Source of the DNA: Antilocapra americana
Taxonomy: Eukaryota; Chordata; Mammalia; Artiodactyla; Antilocapridae
DNA length: 64,000 bases
Direction: 5' to 3'
NCBI GenBank assembly: GCA_007570785.1
Contig: ML660777.1
Span: 6,717,820 to 6,781,819 of the forward strand
The position numbers and the translations under genes were made by a program. Below, in pieces: positions 25,070-38,154 of the stretch. The notes beneath the pieces are model-generated. The model had not been told where the DNA came from. It ran no database searches and saw nothing but the letters and a program-made list of their open reading frames with translations. Numbering within the stretch: the first letter of the stretch is position 1; each line of letters starts with the position of its first letter.

Positions 25070-26764
25070 ATCTTCATGTATGAAGCCTTTATTTCTATGT
25101 AATTATTCTCTTTGGTAAATTCCCCAGAAATTAATTAGATTACAGCATCATCACCCTGGATGAATCAGCACAGACTAGTTTTAAAAATCAAATATCTATT
25201 TTTAATTTTAGTAAAATCTATAAATACTCATTTGAATGAGAAGCATATCATATAAACTGATGGATGTTTAAAGCACTGACTACATCATGTTTCTAAATAA
25301 TGCATCCAGGCTAATTTAACTTGACTTAAAAGAATAAGGCACAGGCACAATGAATTTTGAAATATTTGGTCATAAAAAAGTTAAAAGTACCAAGTCCAAA
25401 ATGTACTAATTCTTATATTACAAAAAAATAAGCTCCGAGATGATTGTTTGGATTTTAGAATGTTTTTTCCCATGGAAATAACATTATAAAATTCAGTTAA
25501 AATCCCAGGCCAGCTCATAACATAGCTAAGGCAAAATTAACAGCAGCCCATACTCCCAAATCTACTTAACACCCTGGAGCCTCAGCCCAAGATTCTGCTA
25601 AGCTGTGAGCCTTCTGGGAAATGTAGAGCGTATAAAGATCATGGAAACTCCAGTGCCTATCCCACACCCCCTCTCCCACAGTCCTATGGAAAGGGGAGGA
25701 AGGTGGGTTACTTTGGGGGGGGGGGGCTGGAAGCTGAAATCTACCACAGGGACAGCTCAGTCAAGAAAAGACAGGAAGAGGAAAACTCCACAATATTGGA
25801 CTCTCAGGCATGTTATTTCATTAAAGCCAGAATTCTCATGTTATTAACATCTTAGGAAGTTTTTCTTGAGTACTGTGTAAACTGGGGTACACCAACAGAG
25901 CCAAAATGAATGAAATGCAGACTAAGCCACTAGGGCCTGCAGCACTCTGAACAGTTCAATAAATCTACTCCAGTATGACAACTAAATAGGATGCTTGTGT
26001 CTTGGTCTACTTTTTCATGACACAGCTTTTGTGCTTTTCACATCAAACCCATTGAGTGGATGGGTACCTTAATCTTAAATGTCTCCCTTTAAATTATGTA
26101 CTTTAATTCATTCACATTTCAGTACCCATACTTTTGGTTTTGTGAAGAAGAAAAAAAAAAAGAAGACATAGCCCCTACATTCTAGGCACTCATTAGCAAT
26201 AAAAAAGCAACTATAAACATGAATAAAAATAAAACACAATCCAGCAATAAAACATAGAATAAGTACAAATTATTATAGAATTCCAAAGGAGAAATGGAAA
26301 AAGAATTGGAGATATAGAAAATATTTCCAGCTTCATTTCTACCTATAAAATGTTATCTAACCAGTGGTTACCTAGGTGTATATATGTATACATGAAAATT
26401 AAGGGAAAAAACCTACTCATCTTACCAGCTTCATTTTAAATGTTCCCCACATAAGGAAGCATTTGACACAGAGGTCTTAAGACAGGGAAGCACCTTACAC
26501 ATAGCAAAAAAGGAGAAAGGAGTTTTAGGCTGAGGAAATAGTGTAAGGAGGACTCAGAGGCAGGAAGATATATGAAATATCAGAGAAAAACATATTCTCC
26601 AATTTATCTATTTCTTATATGAATAAGGAACCTTGGAAATAGCTTAGAAAACACTAGTTAAGAATACATGGTGAAGGATCTCAAATGTTAATACATAAAG
26701 AGAGTAATTAACTTAGCAACCAAAAGCTCTCCAAGGTTCCTGAGCAAATAACCTTCCTTCCTGC
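25070..26764. other. Intronic DNA with G12 run and possible L2 remnant
   Basis: A 12-G run lies at 25,715-25,726. From 26,160 to 26,590 words such as ccctacattctaggcac and ctcagaggcaggaag follow the order of antisense L2, but the match is weak. Confidence 0.35.
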
Positions 26765-26769
26765 TGGTT

Positions 26770-26812
26770 CCTGCCAGCCACAATGAAAGATCCTGCGTGC
26801 CGCAATTAAGAA
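26770..26812 (+). mobile_element. CHR-2-type SINE tail fragment
   Basis: A 40-bp piece (acaatgaaagatcctgcgtg) repeated with few changes at 27,079-27,120 inside a fuller copy. Confidence 0.6.
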
Positions 26813-26946
26813 TTCTAAGAAATGTTTGCATGAAAGTGGTTTATTACTAGCTTACAGATGAAAACAGGCATCAACAGCGCCAGTTTTCTATTATTACAAA
26901 AGTTGAGGTAAGAAACCCTCAGGCTCTACATGAGAATGAAGAGCAT

Positions 26947-27157
26947 GGACTTCCCTGGTGGTCGAGAGGTTAAGAATCTACCTTGCAATACAAGGATTGC
27001 AGGTTCAATTCCCGATCGGGGAACTAAGATCCCACCTGCCATGGGGCTACTGACCCTATGTGCCACAACTGGAGAGCAGCCTGCCAGTCACAATGAAAGA
27101 TCCTGCGTGCCACAACTAAGAAGCAATACAGCCAATAATTAATTAATTTTAAAAAAC
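26947..27157 (+). mobile_element. CHR-2-type SINE (cetartiodactyl tRNA SINE)
   Basis: Head ggacttccctggtggtcgag, middle gggaactaagatcccacctg, tail of repeated TTAA units. Confidence 0.85.
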
Positions 27158-27236
27158 CTTAGGAGGAAAAATAATGAAGAGCATTCAAAAAACCAAAGAG
27201 ATGCTCCCAGATTTAGCAATAGATTAGGCTTTACAG

Positions 27237-27532
27237 GGGGGGTTCCTGATAGCTTAGGGAAAGAACCCGCCTGCAATGCAGGAGACCCTGGTTTGATTCC
27301 TGGCTAGGGAAGATCCCCTGGAGAAGGGATAGGCTACCCACTCCAGGTTTCTTGGTCTTCTCTTGTGGCTCAGCTGGTAACGAATCTGCCTACAATGCAG
27401 GAGACCTGGGTTCAATCCCTGGGTTGGGAACATGCCCTGGCAAAGGGAAAGGCTACCCACTCCAGTATTCTGGTCTGGAGAATCCCATGGAAAAAGTCTG
27501 GACACAACTGAGCGACTTTCACTTCACTTCAC
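27237..27532 (+). mobile_element. Bov-tA dimer with 13-bp target duplication
   Basis: Two tRNA-like heads in tandem (starting about 27,241 and 27,362) and one 3' tail. Flanks ttaggctttacag (27,224-27,236) and ttaggttttacag (27,533-27,545) differ at one base. Confidence 0.9.
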
Positions 27533-27545
27533 TTAGGTTTTACAG

Positions 27546-29907
27546 AAGTATTGCTAAGGAAGGGTCAAAGATATCATTGACATTTTGATTCTGGAGGGAA
27601 GAAACATTACAGTAATGACCCTGAAACCAGGAAAAAGCAGCTCAGATTTAAGAATACCTTAGGCCGCAGCCCAGAGATCCACAAGAGGCTCTCCTAGCCA
27701 ACCTGCACTTAACCGGTGCCTCAGGTTAACCGACTTCAATGACTTTCTCTGTAAAGCACTGAATGATACAGCAAGTTGAATATCCAACGCTAACAACCCC
27801 CTGAATAGCTGTTCCCATTAGTAGAGTTGTGCTTATTAGATGATATTTGTTACTATTTTTTTGCCAGTTATACTTCATATTCTAGTTATGAAATTTACTA
27901 TATTTTACATGACTCAATAAGCATACAGAAGTAAAAAGATACATAAGCCTATGAAAACTTGGTCGAATCATCAGAAAGATTTTGAATAAAGGTAAATAAA
28001 AATAGCTGTTTAATAATGACTAAATGATAAAACTCAAAAATAAGGATTCTGTGTTCAGATCACTTCATAAGCAGTCTCTCTTCACTCTAAAGGAGTCAAA
28101 ATTAAAAATCGCTGTGCTGTATGTAAACTATATCTTAATAAAACTGGAAGAAAAAAATCAATGATGACACTTCATGGGCATGCATGATTTACTCAGGAGA
28201 GACAGCACTCTCCAGTTAATAAATCAATCCTCAAAGAAAAGAACTGTGCTGTGTTATCAGGTGATTGGTGAATAAATACAAGCTTACATTAACTTCAAAT
28301 AAAGTGGTGAGGACTCCTGCTTCAGCCATTAATGAAGTAACAAGCACTGGACTTCCCCTTTCAGCATACAAACATGTAAGTGAACAAAATACATGAAAAA
28401 ACTGTTTTCAGACATTAGATAACTGACAGAACAAACCTCTGATGCTTAACAGAAAGAAGCACAGGAAATATAAGCCCCATATTTCTCTCTGACAGCACTT
28501 TCTGAGCAATTGCATAGGTAACTAAATAGATAGTGGTGGCTTCACAAGATAGAAGATCCATAAAATTTCCCCTACTCTATCATCATGTAGGCTTGATTTC
28601 AAAGTACCACCAGTGTCTTAACAATATATGAAGTCTTTTTAAGAATAATAAAATGCTGCCTTATCTGATGGGCACAACTAAATTACAACTCTAGCACAGG
28701 TCCCATTTACTAAAACATCAGCTAAATCAGCTTAATTGTAAACTTCTCTGAAACTCAGAAATGAGATCAGACTTTAAGATGTAAGAGTTGAGCTTCATCT
28801 TTTTTTAACACTTACTGAAGTTTAAAATGATGCCATTTCCCCGCTTTGGATTTTCTCAAATTACCCACCCAATAAGGATACATTCTCTCTTTCAGAAGAT
28901 ATCTTTGAATAATCTGTGCATCATCTGGGATCTTAATATTAACAGTTGATGATTATTCATTCCATTATTTTGCTTCCATCAATGGCTACATTCTCATCAC
29001 ACCCTTCCTAGGCAAATACTGACCTTCATCCAGGGACACAGTCATAGCAGGTGCATCTTCTGAAATGAGACTGCCTTGACTGATGCTTTCAACCCACTAT
29101 TTACCCATGAAAACCTCTCAAGTCAGGAACCAGAGCAGAACAAATAACCCCTCAGAAAGCATTCACCAGGTGCTGAGTCTACTCTAGTTTGGAATTTTTA
29201 AGTGTTTGTAATTTACTTTCTGGTTCATGCTTTATATTTGTTGAGCAATCAACTTTACAAAAAGATTTGTGGAGTTTTTCACAAATACCATGTGTTTGTG
29301 AAACTAGTACAAATCCCTTATAGTAAATGATAAATAGCTCTGTTAAGATAAAACAAAATGAACAGAAAGAAAAATATGAAAAAAGAAAAATAACACTGCA
29401 ACTAATGGAGTGAATGTCCTTGAGGCATCTTTTTTTCTTTCATTTTTATTAAGAGTAACAAGCCAATAATATCAATAAATCTCCATTAAGGTCTTGGTTA
29501 AGAAGCAAAATCTGATATACAATTATATACTGATTTTTGTATGTATTTTATTAAATGAAGGAAAGACTCACAGAAAAAAATGTGCCACGTAAAGATATAC
29601 TAAGTTAAACTTTTGAATATAGAGGCTAAAGGAGGGTGAAATGGAAGCTTACACTGGAACTAGGTGAGGTTTCATCCTTTGCGGAAATGTCTACAGAGAT
29701 AAAAGAGTATTTGTAAGTACTGAAAATATCTGAATAAGCATATCTAATTCATAAATAATAAAACTAAATAATCCTTTCCTGCTAGCCAAATAAAAGCCAG
29801 CAAATCAACAAAGAGGTTGTATTTTAGAAAGCTATTATTTAATTCTTTATATAGCCAATAAAATCCTGACAGTTCTGGAGGTATCAGAGATCTATTTATT
29901 GTGTCCT
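27546..29907. other. 2.4-kb repeat-poor intronic interval
   Basis: No clear transposable element, except a possible L1 tail scrap near 28,115-28,150 (gtgctgtatgtaaactatat). Confidence 0.5.
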
Positions 29908-29916
29908 AGAACTATT

Positions 29917-30124
29917 CTGGCTTCCCAGGTAACTCAGTGGTGAAGACTTGCCTGCCAATGCAGGAGACTCAAGTTTGATCCCTGCGTTGGGAAGATCCCC
30001 TGGAAAAGGGCAACCCACTCCAGGATGCTTGCCTGGGAAATCCAATGGACAGAGGAGCTTGGCAGGCTACAGTCCATATGGTCACAAAGGGTAGGACACA
30101 ACTTAGTGACTAAACAGCGGCAGC
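29917..30124 (+). mobile_element. Bov-tA SINE with target duplication
   Basis: Sense copy from ctggcttcccaggtaactca to gtgactaaacagc. Flanks agaactatt (29,908-29,916) and agaactgtt (30,125-30,133). Confidence 0.92.
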
Positions 30125-30164
30125 AGAACTGTTACTAATATTTTTTCCAATTAGCTGAGACTTC

Positions 30165-30440
30165 TTTTTGAGGTATAATTGACATACATTAAAATGCATA
30201 GATTTTAAGTATGCTGTTCAGTCAGGTTTGAGGATGTATACCCCTATGTAACTACATTCCAACCAAAATTTGAAACATTTCAACCCAATGTATCTTGAAG
30301 TGTCTCCTTCCAATCTTGCTCCCTGGAACTCAGTCACCCAGCGTAACCACTTTGAACCACCTTCTGCCTTCCATTTTGCCAGAAAGAGAATCTGAAAAAT
30401 CAGGCACACATGTTTCACTACATGTAATAACTGTCTCCTC
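30165..30440 (-). mobile_element. Old L1M-type fragment
   Basis: ttgaggtataattgacatac followed by aagtatgctgttcagt and gtatacccctatgta, the order of an old antisense L1 3' region. Confidence 0.5.
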
Positions 30441-30803
30441 CTACCTAGAGTCCATGAGGAATAAAGCTCCAGTATACACTGAGAAGGTACTTCTGAGTAT
30501 AAAAGAATATCTTTGCAAAATTTTAATACAGAGTCAGCATTTAACTCATGTTACTGATGGATCAAAGTACTCAAAGTCAACTTAGCAGTGTCAATGATAT
30601 CGAAGCAAACTTTTCATTCTCATCATCGGCTTAGATGCATCAAAAGAATCAGTAATACCATGGTACGTACAGCTCAAGTTTTAATAAAATCCAAAGTAGG
30701 TTTTTATTTTTAAAAATCACTTTGTAATGGCAGTTTTCTCTTCAGCAACACAGGATTCACTTGTGTTGTTAACCTGAAATAGCCCAATAGATTGCATTGA
30801 TGA
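30441..30803. other. Intronic DNA, nothing recognised
   Basis: No repeat or coding signal seen. Confidence 0.5.
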
Positions 30804-30811
30804 CTAGGATT

Positions 30812-31121
30812 CAGTTTAGTTCAGTCACTCCATTGTGTCCGACTCTTTGCAACCCCATGAACTTCGAACTGCAGCACTCCAGGCCTCCCTGTCCATCACC
30901 AACTGCCAGAGTCTACCCAAACCCATGCCCATTGAGTCGGTGATGCCATCCAACCATCTCATCCTCTGTTGTCCCCTTCTCCTCCTGCCCTCAATCTTTC
31001 CCAGCATCAGGGTCTTTTCAAATGAGTTAGCTCTTCGCATCAGGTGGCCAAAGTATTGGAGTTTCAGCTTCAACATCAGTCCTTCCAATGAACACCCAGG
31101 ACTGATCTCCTTTAGGATGGG
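30812..31121 (-). mobile_element. BovB 3' fragment with target duplication
   Basis: A 310-bp antisense copy of the BovB 3' end, bounded by ctaggatt at 30,804-30,811 and 31,122-31,129. Confidence 0.92.
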
Positions 31122-31301
31122 CTAGGATTATTAAGATATAAACTATTCAGATGGTGTTATGGTCTTACTTTGGAAGAAATTAAAAGTTATCCTTTAGTAA
31201 CAGGGGGGAAAAGTTCAATTTGATGATTAGACTTCAAATCTGATTTTAGTTTCTAGACGAATAACAAAACTGGTTTAGTTTCTATATTCTGCGCTAAGAG
31301 C

Positions 31302-31635
31302 TAAAAGACTCCTTGGTAGTTTAGCTGGTAAAGAATCCACCTGCAATACAGGAGATCCTGGTTCAATTTCTGGGTCAGTTCAATTCCTGGATTGGGAAGA
31401 TTACCTAAAGAAGGGATAGGCTACCCACTCCAGTATTGGCTTCCCTGTAGCTCAGCTGGTAAAGAATCTGCCTGCAATGCAGGAGACCTGGCTTCAATCC
31501 TTGGGTTGGGAAGATCCCCTGGAGAAGGGAGAGGCTACCCACTCCAGTATTATGGCCTGGAGAAGACCATGAACTGTATATGTATAGTCCATGGGCTCAC
31601 AAAGAGTTGGACATGACTGAATGACTTTCACTTTC
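31302..31635 (+). mobile_element. Bov-tA dimer
   Basis: Two heads (31,307 and 31,439) joined head to tail, the first unit carrying a small internal duplication (tcaatttctgggtcagttcaattcc), ending gactttcactttca. Confidence 0.88.
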
Positions 31636-32793
31636 AAAGAACTGTTTTTCTAACCAAACAAATGATGTATCTACATATTTCTTCACACATAAGGGAGGTT
31701 TAAATGTAAATTAGCCAGAAACTCCCAGCTCAATGTGTTTTTAAATACAACTATAATAAAAATAAATGTTGTTGTAAAACCAGGCACACATAGCAAACAG
31801 AGAAAAAAGATAAGTCTTTCAGATTCACTTGAACCAACCACTTTGAGATAATTATCTACATAACTGTCTCAAAGAAAAGTTTGATATGAAAGGTATATGG
31901 AAAAGTACTCAAAATGAGAGAAATAGAAATGGAAAACAACTAACTGGGTAAATCAGGATGTAAATCTGATTTAAATGAACAACAGTAACTACAAAAAGCA
32001 GTAACATAAGCTTCTAGGAAGTCAGAGGCACCTAAAGGAACAATTTAAAGAATAAGAAAAACATGCAAAGCAGTATATTCTAAAAGCTGGATGTAAGCCA
32101 TTTCACTCTGTGACATAATTTCAACCTAAAACAGACTTTCTTTGAATAAAGTGTTTTTCTGTTCATTTAATAACAAAACATTATTGCAGTGACTATGGTC
32201 CACCTCCTTGTAAACAAAAATTTTTAATAAAAAATCCTCTAGAGAAGTTCAGACTAACTCAGGAGATCTTTAGAGAAGATAACATAATTGTTTACATACA
32301 CACACAGCTAGACACCTGTCAATGTGTCTCTAAAGCAGAATGATCTATTTCTAAGTGTGAGGAAGTAATAAATCCAAATGTAGTCTTTTAAGATTTTCAG
32401 AAATAAAAAGAATGATGAATGAAAATGAAAACTGAAAAGAACAAAAATGTTGAGGGGCATGTGGGAAATTTTTGTTTGCTTTCTAAAGAAAAGACTAGAA
32501 CTGATGCAGGACAAGAGGGTAACAGTTGAAAAAATTTTAAGCAAATAATAACTTTCACTATTTTCAACAAAAATAGATTTCTTTAGAGTATACATTTTAA
32601 TAGTGATGAGTTTGCCACTAAAGAAATGTGTTTCCATAAGAAGTCTAGCCCTTGGCACAAGTGAAAATAAATTCTCTGGTTATTTTTACTCATTGGGAGG
32701 CTTAAGTAATTATTATACAATTTTATGAAATATCCCCCCTTAAGTAGCTGGTCTTCCATAAAAATAGAAGGGTTGAACCCCTGAACCTCTCAA
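31636..32793. other. AT-rich intronic DNA
   Basis: Nothing recognised; the 116-residue open frame at 32,308-32,658 (minus) has no known motif. Confidence 0.5.
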
Positions 32794-33150
32794 AGGACTC
32801 TTGAGAGTCCCTTGGACTGCAAGGAGATCAAACCAGTCAATCCTAAAGGAAATCAACACTGAATAGTCATTAGAAGGACTGACGCTGAAGCTGAAACTCC
32901 AACACTTTGGCCACCTGATGTGAAGAGCCGACTCATTGGAAAAGCCCCTGATGCTGGGAGAGATTGAGGGCAGGAGGAAAAGGGAGCAACAAGGGATGAG
33001 ATGGTTGGATGGCATCACTGACTCAATGGACATAAATTTAAGCAAACACCGGGAGATAGTGAAGAACAGGGAAGCCTGGTGTGCTGCAGTCCATGGGGTC
33101 GTAAAGTGTCAGACCCAACTGAGCATACACTCACACACACATGCACGCAC
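32794..33150 (+). mobile_element. BovB 3' fragment followed by CA-rich tail
   Basis: Sense copy from gactcttgagagtcccttgg to gtcagacccaactgagc, then a CA-rich stretch. Confidence 0.9.
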
Positions 33151-33169
33151 ACACAGTAGGGCAAGCACT

Positions 33170-33420
33170 TGATCACTTGATGGCGTTATAAAGCTAGGGA
33201 GCTGTGAAATTACATAAAGCAAGGACTGTGGACTCTATCCTGTGGGCGATGAGAAGCTTAGGGGAACTTCATCTGGGCAGTGGCATGATTCCAACTGTGG
33301 TTTAACAGAAACCCTGGATGCAAGAGGATGATCAGGAGCTTACACAATACTCCTGGTGGAGATGAGAGCCGCAGACTGAGTCGTTATAAAGTTAATGAAG
33401 ACATTTCCAACCTAGATTCA
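33170..33420 (-). mobile_element. L2 LINE fragment
   Basis: Antisense L2 order: gactgtggactctatcctgt, gcgatgagaagct, gggcagtggcatgattcc. Confidence 0.55.
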
Positions 33421-34129
33421 GCAACCGTTGATCACAACACAATATGAGTTTGAGCAAGAAAAAGAAGCTTCAAGTGTGTCTAAAATTTTATTATTATCTC
33501 CAGCTTTTTGATGTATCTATGAATGCAGTTCACTAAGAAGGAAAGGAAGGCTGCCATTTCTGAAGTAAAATGGCATGCTAGAGAAAAAGCACAAACTACA
33601 GATTCAATAAACCAAAGACAGTTCTACTACTGAGTCACCTGTCACCTAGGGAAGTTCTTAGCCTCTGCTCCTCAAGCATACCTTTCTGGTTGCACGTGTC
33701 TTACTGAACTACAACTGGCAGCAATCTGCCTATGCCCTGACTGGGTTGGAATCCCTCATTCAGTTCTGACATCAATTTTCCTCCAGCTACACCCTCCACC
33801 GTCTGGCCTCTCCATTACACGTCTAGGTTCAGTATGTACTCTCTTCTGCAGAGATCCTGATCCTAGAAACAGGAAGTACTGATCCTTTCATAAAATCACT
33901 TTCAGTGCACTTGTGGATTCATCCTTGACCCTTTCTCTGCCTACATCACCCTTCTCCATTTCCATACTCACTTTCTATCTTGCTTTTAGTTAAAGGCCAG
34001 AGATGATACTCAATAGGGATGAACCACTCCCACAACCGCACCAGATTTTACAGCCAGCCTTCCAACCTGATTACAGGGCAAGTTCTTCAAATGGTGAATG
34101 ACAAAGCCATATCATTTTGTAAATATTTT
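33421..34129. other. Intronic DNA with possible MIR at about 33,595-33,685
   Basis: The MIR-like words are cctagggaagttcttagcct and nearby; weak. Confidence 0.35.
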
Positions 34130-34335
34130 TTCATCACCCTTGATACAAGATGCAGTTTTAACACTACCTCCTGTGTGCAAACTTTTCTGAGATCTCTTCT
34201 GTTATCCCTTGATATCAGAGTCACAATTTTATTAGACCACATATCACAGTGCTTTCTGTTTGTTTCATGTCAGTCTCCCCAACAACACTAAAACTCCATG
34301 ATTTAGTTCTGCGTAGCCAGGACTTTGATAAGAGT
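34130..34335 (+). mobile_element. L2 LINE 3' fragment
   Basis: Sense order: cctcctgtgtgcaaac, ttctgagatctcttctgtta, ttagaccacatatcacagtg, actaaaactccatgattt. Confidence 0.6.
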
Positions 34336-34974
34336 GTGATATATATCTGATACATACACACAGTACTCAAAAATTATGGAATTATGATAACATAGCCCTT
34401 AGAGTTTAAATGCATTTAAAAGGAGCAATACAATTACATGTTCTCTGTAACTCCTTTCAGTACTATAATGCTCTCACAAATGTCTAATGTACTTCAATAA
34501 TACTGGGGGAGGGAAAGGTTCTGATCAAGCATACCAAACTCCTAGATTTGCTAGACTCACTCTTTCCTCCCCTGCTACTCCACCCTGTAAAACATACTTA
34601 CTCATTAAGTCTAGCATAAGTTATTTTTTTTCCCCTCTCTTTTTGGTTCTTTTCCATTTTGTTCTTTTCCACATTCTTTACTTACTAAATACTATTATAT
34701 TGCAATCTTAGAAAGAAGAGCACCAAAAGCACATATTCTACTTGTTGAAAATAAAAGGAAAACTCCATAAAGAATTATTCATTTGAAAGTGGCAGAAAAT
34801 TTTGTACCTGCCAAAGCCTAGAGTTCCAAAGTTTATCTTATCTAAGAAAGTTACCTTCCTAATCTCTCGCTGTGTATAAAGCTTACCTACTAAAATTGAA
34901 AGAAAATACACACAGACGAACCTTTTGAGGTAACTATTAAAACAATGTGTATATCAAAAAAAAAAAAAAGGCAG
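34336..34974. other. Intronic DNA, T-rich patch
   Basis: A pyrimidine-rich patch at about 34,620-34,670; no element recognised. Confidence 0.5.
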
Positions 34975-35345
34975 TCTCTGTAGCAAAACGGATGGCCCTA
35001 GAGATTATCTTACTAAGTGAAGTAAATCAGATAGAGAAAGACAAATACCATATGATACTACTTATACGTGGGACCTAAGAGGATGAGATGGTTGGATGGC
35101 ATCACCAATTCAATGGACATGAGTTTGAACAAACTCTGAGAGGTGATGAAGGACAGGGAAGCCTGGCATGCTGCAGTTCATGGGATCACAAAGACTCAGA
35201 TATGACTTAGCGACTGAACAACAACAAAAAGCAGTTCTGATGAACTTACTTACAAAACAGAGACAGATTCACAGACATGGAAAACAAATTTATGGTTACC
35301 AAAGTGGGGTGTGAAAGATTAAAAAAGAAGACTCTATACACACAC
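34975..35345 (+). mobile_element. L1 3' fragment split by a BovA/BovB insertion
   Basis: ggatggccctagagattatc ... ataccatatgatactactta on the left and aacttacttacaaaacagag ... tatggttaccaaagtggg on the right are neighbouring parts of one L1 3' end, interrupted at 35,081-35,228. Confidence 0.82.
35081..35228 (+). mobile_element. BovB/BovA 3' tail nested in L1
   Basis: Sense copy starting aggatgagatggttggatgg and ending gcgactgaacaacaac. Confidence 0.88.
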
Positions 35346-36449
35346 ATTCACTCTGTGATTAAACTGGAGACTGAGGAGGCCTTCATGGTTTTTAGTACAA
35401 ATTCCTCTTCAATATTAAGATTCCTTCTGCATTCCTTCTTCATCGCCAGTGATGGCAATTTCAAAGGACAGCTGGTTTTATCTTTTGGCAACCGATTACT
35501 AAAAGCCATATGGTACTTGAAACATCAACCCAAAAATATTTAGACCAAGTCTGTTATCACTTCCAAATGACCACTCTATCCAAAGACCACCATTTCATTT
35601 CTACTGACTTCACTATTCCAAAGTAAACGTACCATTTAAATTATTATTGTTTTTAAATTCAGTAAGACTTTTCCTCTTTCAAAAAGACCAAGTTGTTACA
35701 CCAAAGCAACACTGTGGTGGCTGGCTCGAAGGACATGAGTCCACAGCTGCAGCCCAGCCCCACAGAAGCCTTACATAACAGCGGAGACAGAGATGCTCTA
35801 AAACATTCCTCAGATTACTAGAGACTCATCACCAGCCTGATCTGCCTGGTCTACACACTGTTTACCAACTCTCCCTAAAGGATGACAGCCAAGCCTGGAG
35901 AAAAGCGTGATCTGACCAGTGAAGGGGAGGACTCTGTACAATACCCCCCCCTTCCTAATGCTTAATTCCGAAGTGGTGTCAGTATCACTGGAGGCCCGTC
36001 ACACCGCTTAGTCACTTAATATTGTCACCAGATGAGTCACCCCCATTCCACATTTATGTAATTGACTTTATGACCCCATGTAAGGTTTCATATTTACCTA
36101 CATCAAATTCAGATTATTTCACAGGAATATGAGGGAAATTATCTACAGGGGTGATGCATCAAAGCGACTTCTGTACATAACTTTCTGAGGTTTGCTTATA
36201 CGGTTACACTGGCTCTTCTAAACTGAAGTACAGAATGGGAACACAGCCTTTTAGCTGAAAGCCTCAGATGGTAATTTGGAGCATTTTGACCCTGACTGAA
36301 GGAAAAAACCCACAAACATTTATCATCACATAATTTTCTGTTAGTCACTTAAGCATTACTCTGGTTCTTCCTTCACTGGATAAGAATAGTTTACACAAGT
36401 AGATCCTTATTTCTGACCTTCCAGATATACTTCTTTAGTAATTAATGCA
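35346..36449. other. Intronic DNA, moderately GC-rich 35,700-35,960
   Basis: No repeat recognised; base composition is more balanced than its surroundings. Confidence 0.45.
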
Positions 36450-36486
36450 AAGATACTGGAGTGGGTTGCCATTTCCTTCTTCAGTG
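36450..36486 (-). mobile_element. Bov-tA core scrap
   Basis: Only agatactggagtgggttgcc and neighbouring bases. Confidence 0.6.
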
Positions 36487-37825
36487 ACTTAATGACATAT
36501 TCATACTAAAATGGCTAGCGAAAAAAACTAGGAGATTTATAAAAAAAAGATTATTTTTCTATGCATTGGAAAGCCTGTTGAGCAAATACAAAACACGTAT
36601 AAAAGATGCCTAACACTTCATCACAGACTGCAATGTAACTGATAGAACAATGGTCCATTCCACGATCATCAGAAAAATGAATATACAAACAAAACCAAAA
36701 AAGTACAAGATTTCTTTAGCTCAATCATCTGCCATCCAGAACCGTGCAGGGCTCTGGGCTAGAAAGTACACAATTCAGATCAGATTCAAAAACATTTCCC
36801 CTTTTAGCTGTTGCCCTATCGTAGATATCAGCATAACACTAAGCTTTGAAATAATCTGCTGATGTCATCGATTTTCAGGAGTGAAGGGAGGCTCCTCCCT
36901 CAGCGCTCGTGACTAAGGCTATCTGTGTGGAAACAGCCTCCTGGTTGCTAAGGAATTCATTGGCTCTTGGCTGTTTGTTTCCCACTCTGTTTGAAGCCAC
37001 AACCTCTGTCTGCTTGAGATATCATCATTCATCTTCAGAGTTGTAGCGTCTGATGCTACATAAAAAGAGGTTCTTATTTGAAACACTATTTGGAGATTCT
37101 TATCAAGTGAAGGAAGAGCTAGAGCAATGGTCGTGATTAACAGAAAAGTGTAATATTCATACACGTCAACAGTCTCTCTGGCCAATATTTTCGTGTGTTT
37201 TTTTTAACACCGAAGAATTTCATCAAGATTTTTTGTTGCCCCAAATTACTAAAGTAATACATGCTCACTATAACAAGGCAAACAATTTGTAGTTGTATGA
37301 AGTTCCATCACCTTCCTGCTTCTCACTCCCACCTAAAATAACCCATTTAATGCCCCTGTAATAATTCATTTTAAAACCTTATGTGTATCATTCCATGTTT
37401 TATCCCCAAAGACAGAGCCACCATGTTAGTGCATGCCTTTTACCCAAACTTTGATAATACTGGATGTTATCAGCCTTTCTAAATATTGTCAAGCTAGTGG
37501 GTAAAAAACAATCACATTTTGTCATTTGTACTTCTGTGGGGCCAGTTTCAATACTCAAAGGTCATACTGCTGTAGTTCTTCTTAAAAATTATATTCATCA
37601 GCTGTCAAAAGACAAGGCATTCTTTTTCTTTATTACTTTTTAAAATCCTGAAGGGTAGAAACCTTGTATACTATTTGCTTTGTAAATGTCCACGAAACTA
37701 CAAATGTTAACTTGCCTAGAAGACTCAAAGTTGTAGTTCTATGTTATGACTTAAAGTGTGGATATTATCAGAATCAAATTATAGGGTCCTAATTTGTAAC
37801 CATCTGAACTAAGTGTCAATCTTAT
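36487..37825. other. Intronic DNA, no gene
   Basis: The open frame at 36,919-37,185 (minus) shows no receptor or other known domain. Confidence 0.5.
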
Positions 37826-37833
37826 CAATCAAG

Positions 37834-38030
37834 TGAAAGTGAAGTTGCTCGGTCGTGTCCGACTCTTTGTGACCCTGTGGACTAGCCTAGCAGGCTCCTA
37901 CATCCATGGGATTCTCCAGGCAAGAATTCTGGAGTGGGTTGCCATTTCTTTCTCCAGGGGATCTTCCTGACCCAGGGATCGAACTCGGGTCTCCCACACT
38001 GCAGGCAGATGCTTTACCCTCTGAGCCTAA
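37834..38030 (-). mobile_element. Bov-tA SINE with target duplication
   Basis: Complete antisense copy, flanked by caatcaag at 37,826-37,833 and 38,031-38,038. Confidence 0.93.
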
Positions 38031-38154
38031 CAATCAAGAGGTTTTGCCAGTGCTCCAATCCAGCTATAGTAGTCAAATTAACAAAACATTAGCAAGCAGA
38101 AGAGTAACCAAAATCAACAGATTATCACTAAAGGTAAAACGAGAGTAACCACAA

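Noticed and set aside
36919..37185. Possible ADGRG6 exon on the minus strand
   Set aside because: No CUB, pentraxin or other receptor motif, and no fit to the expected VWGC continuation.
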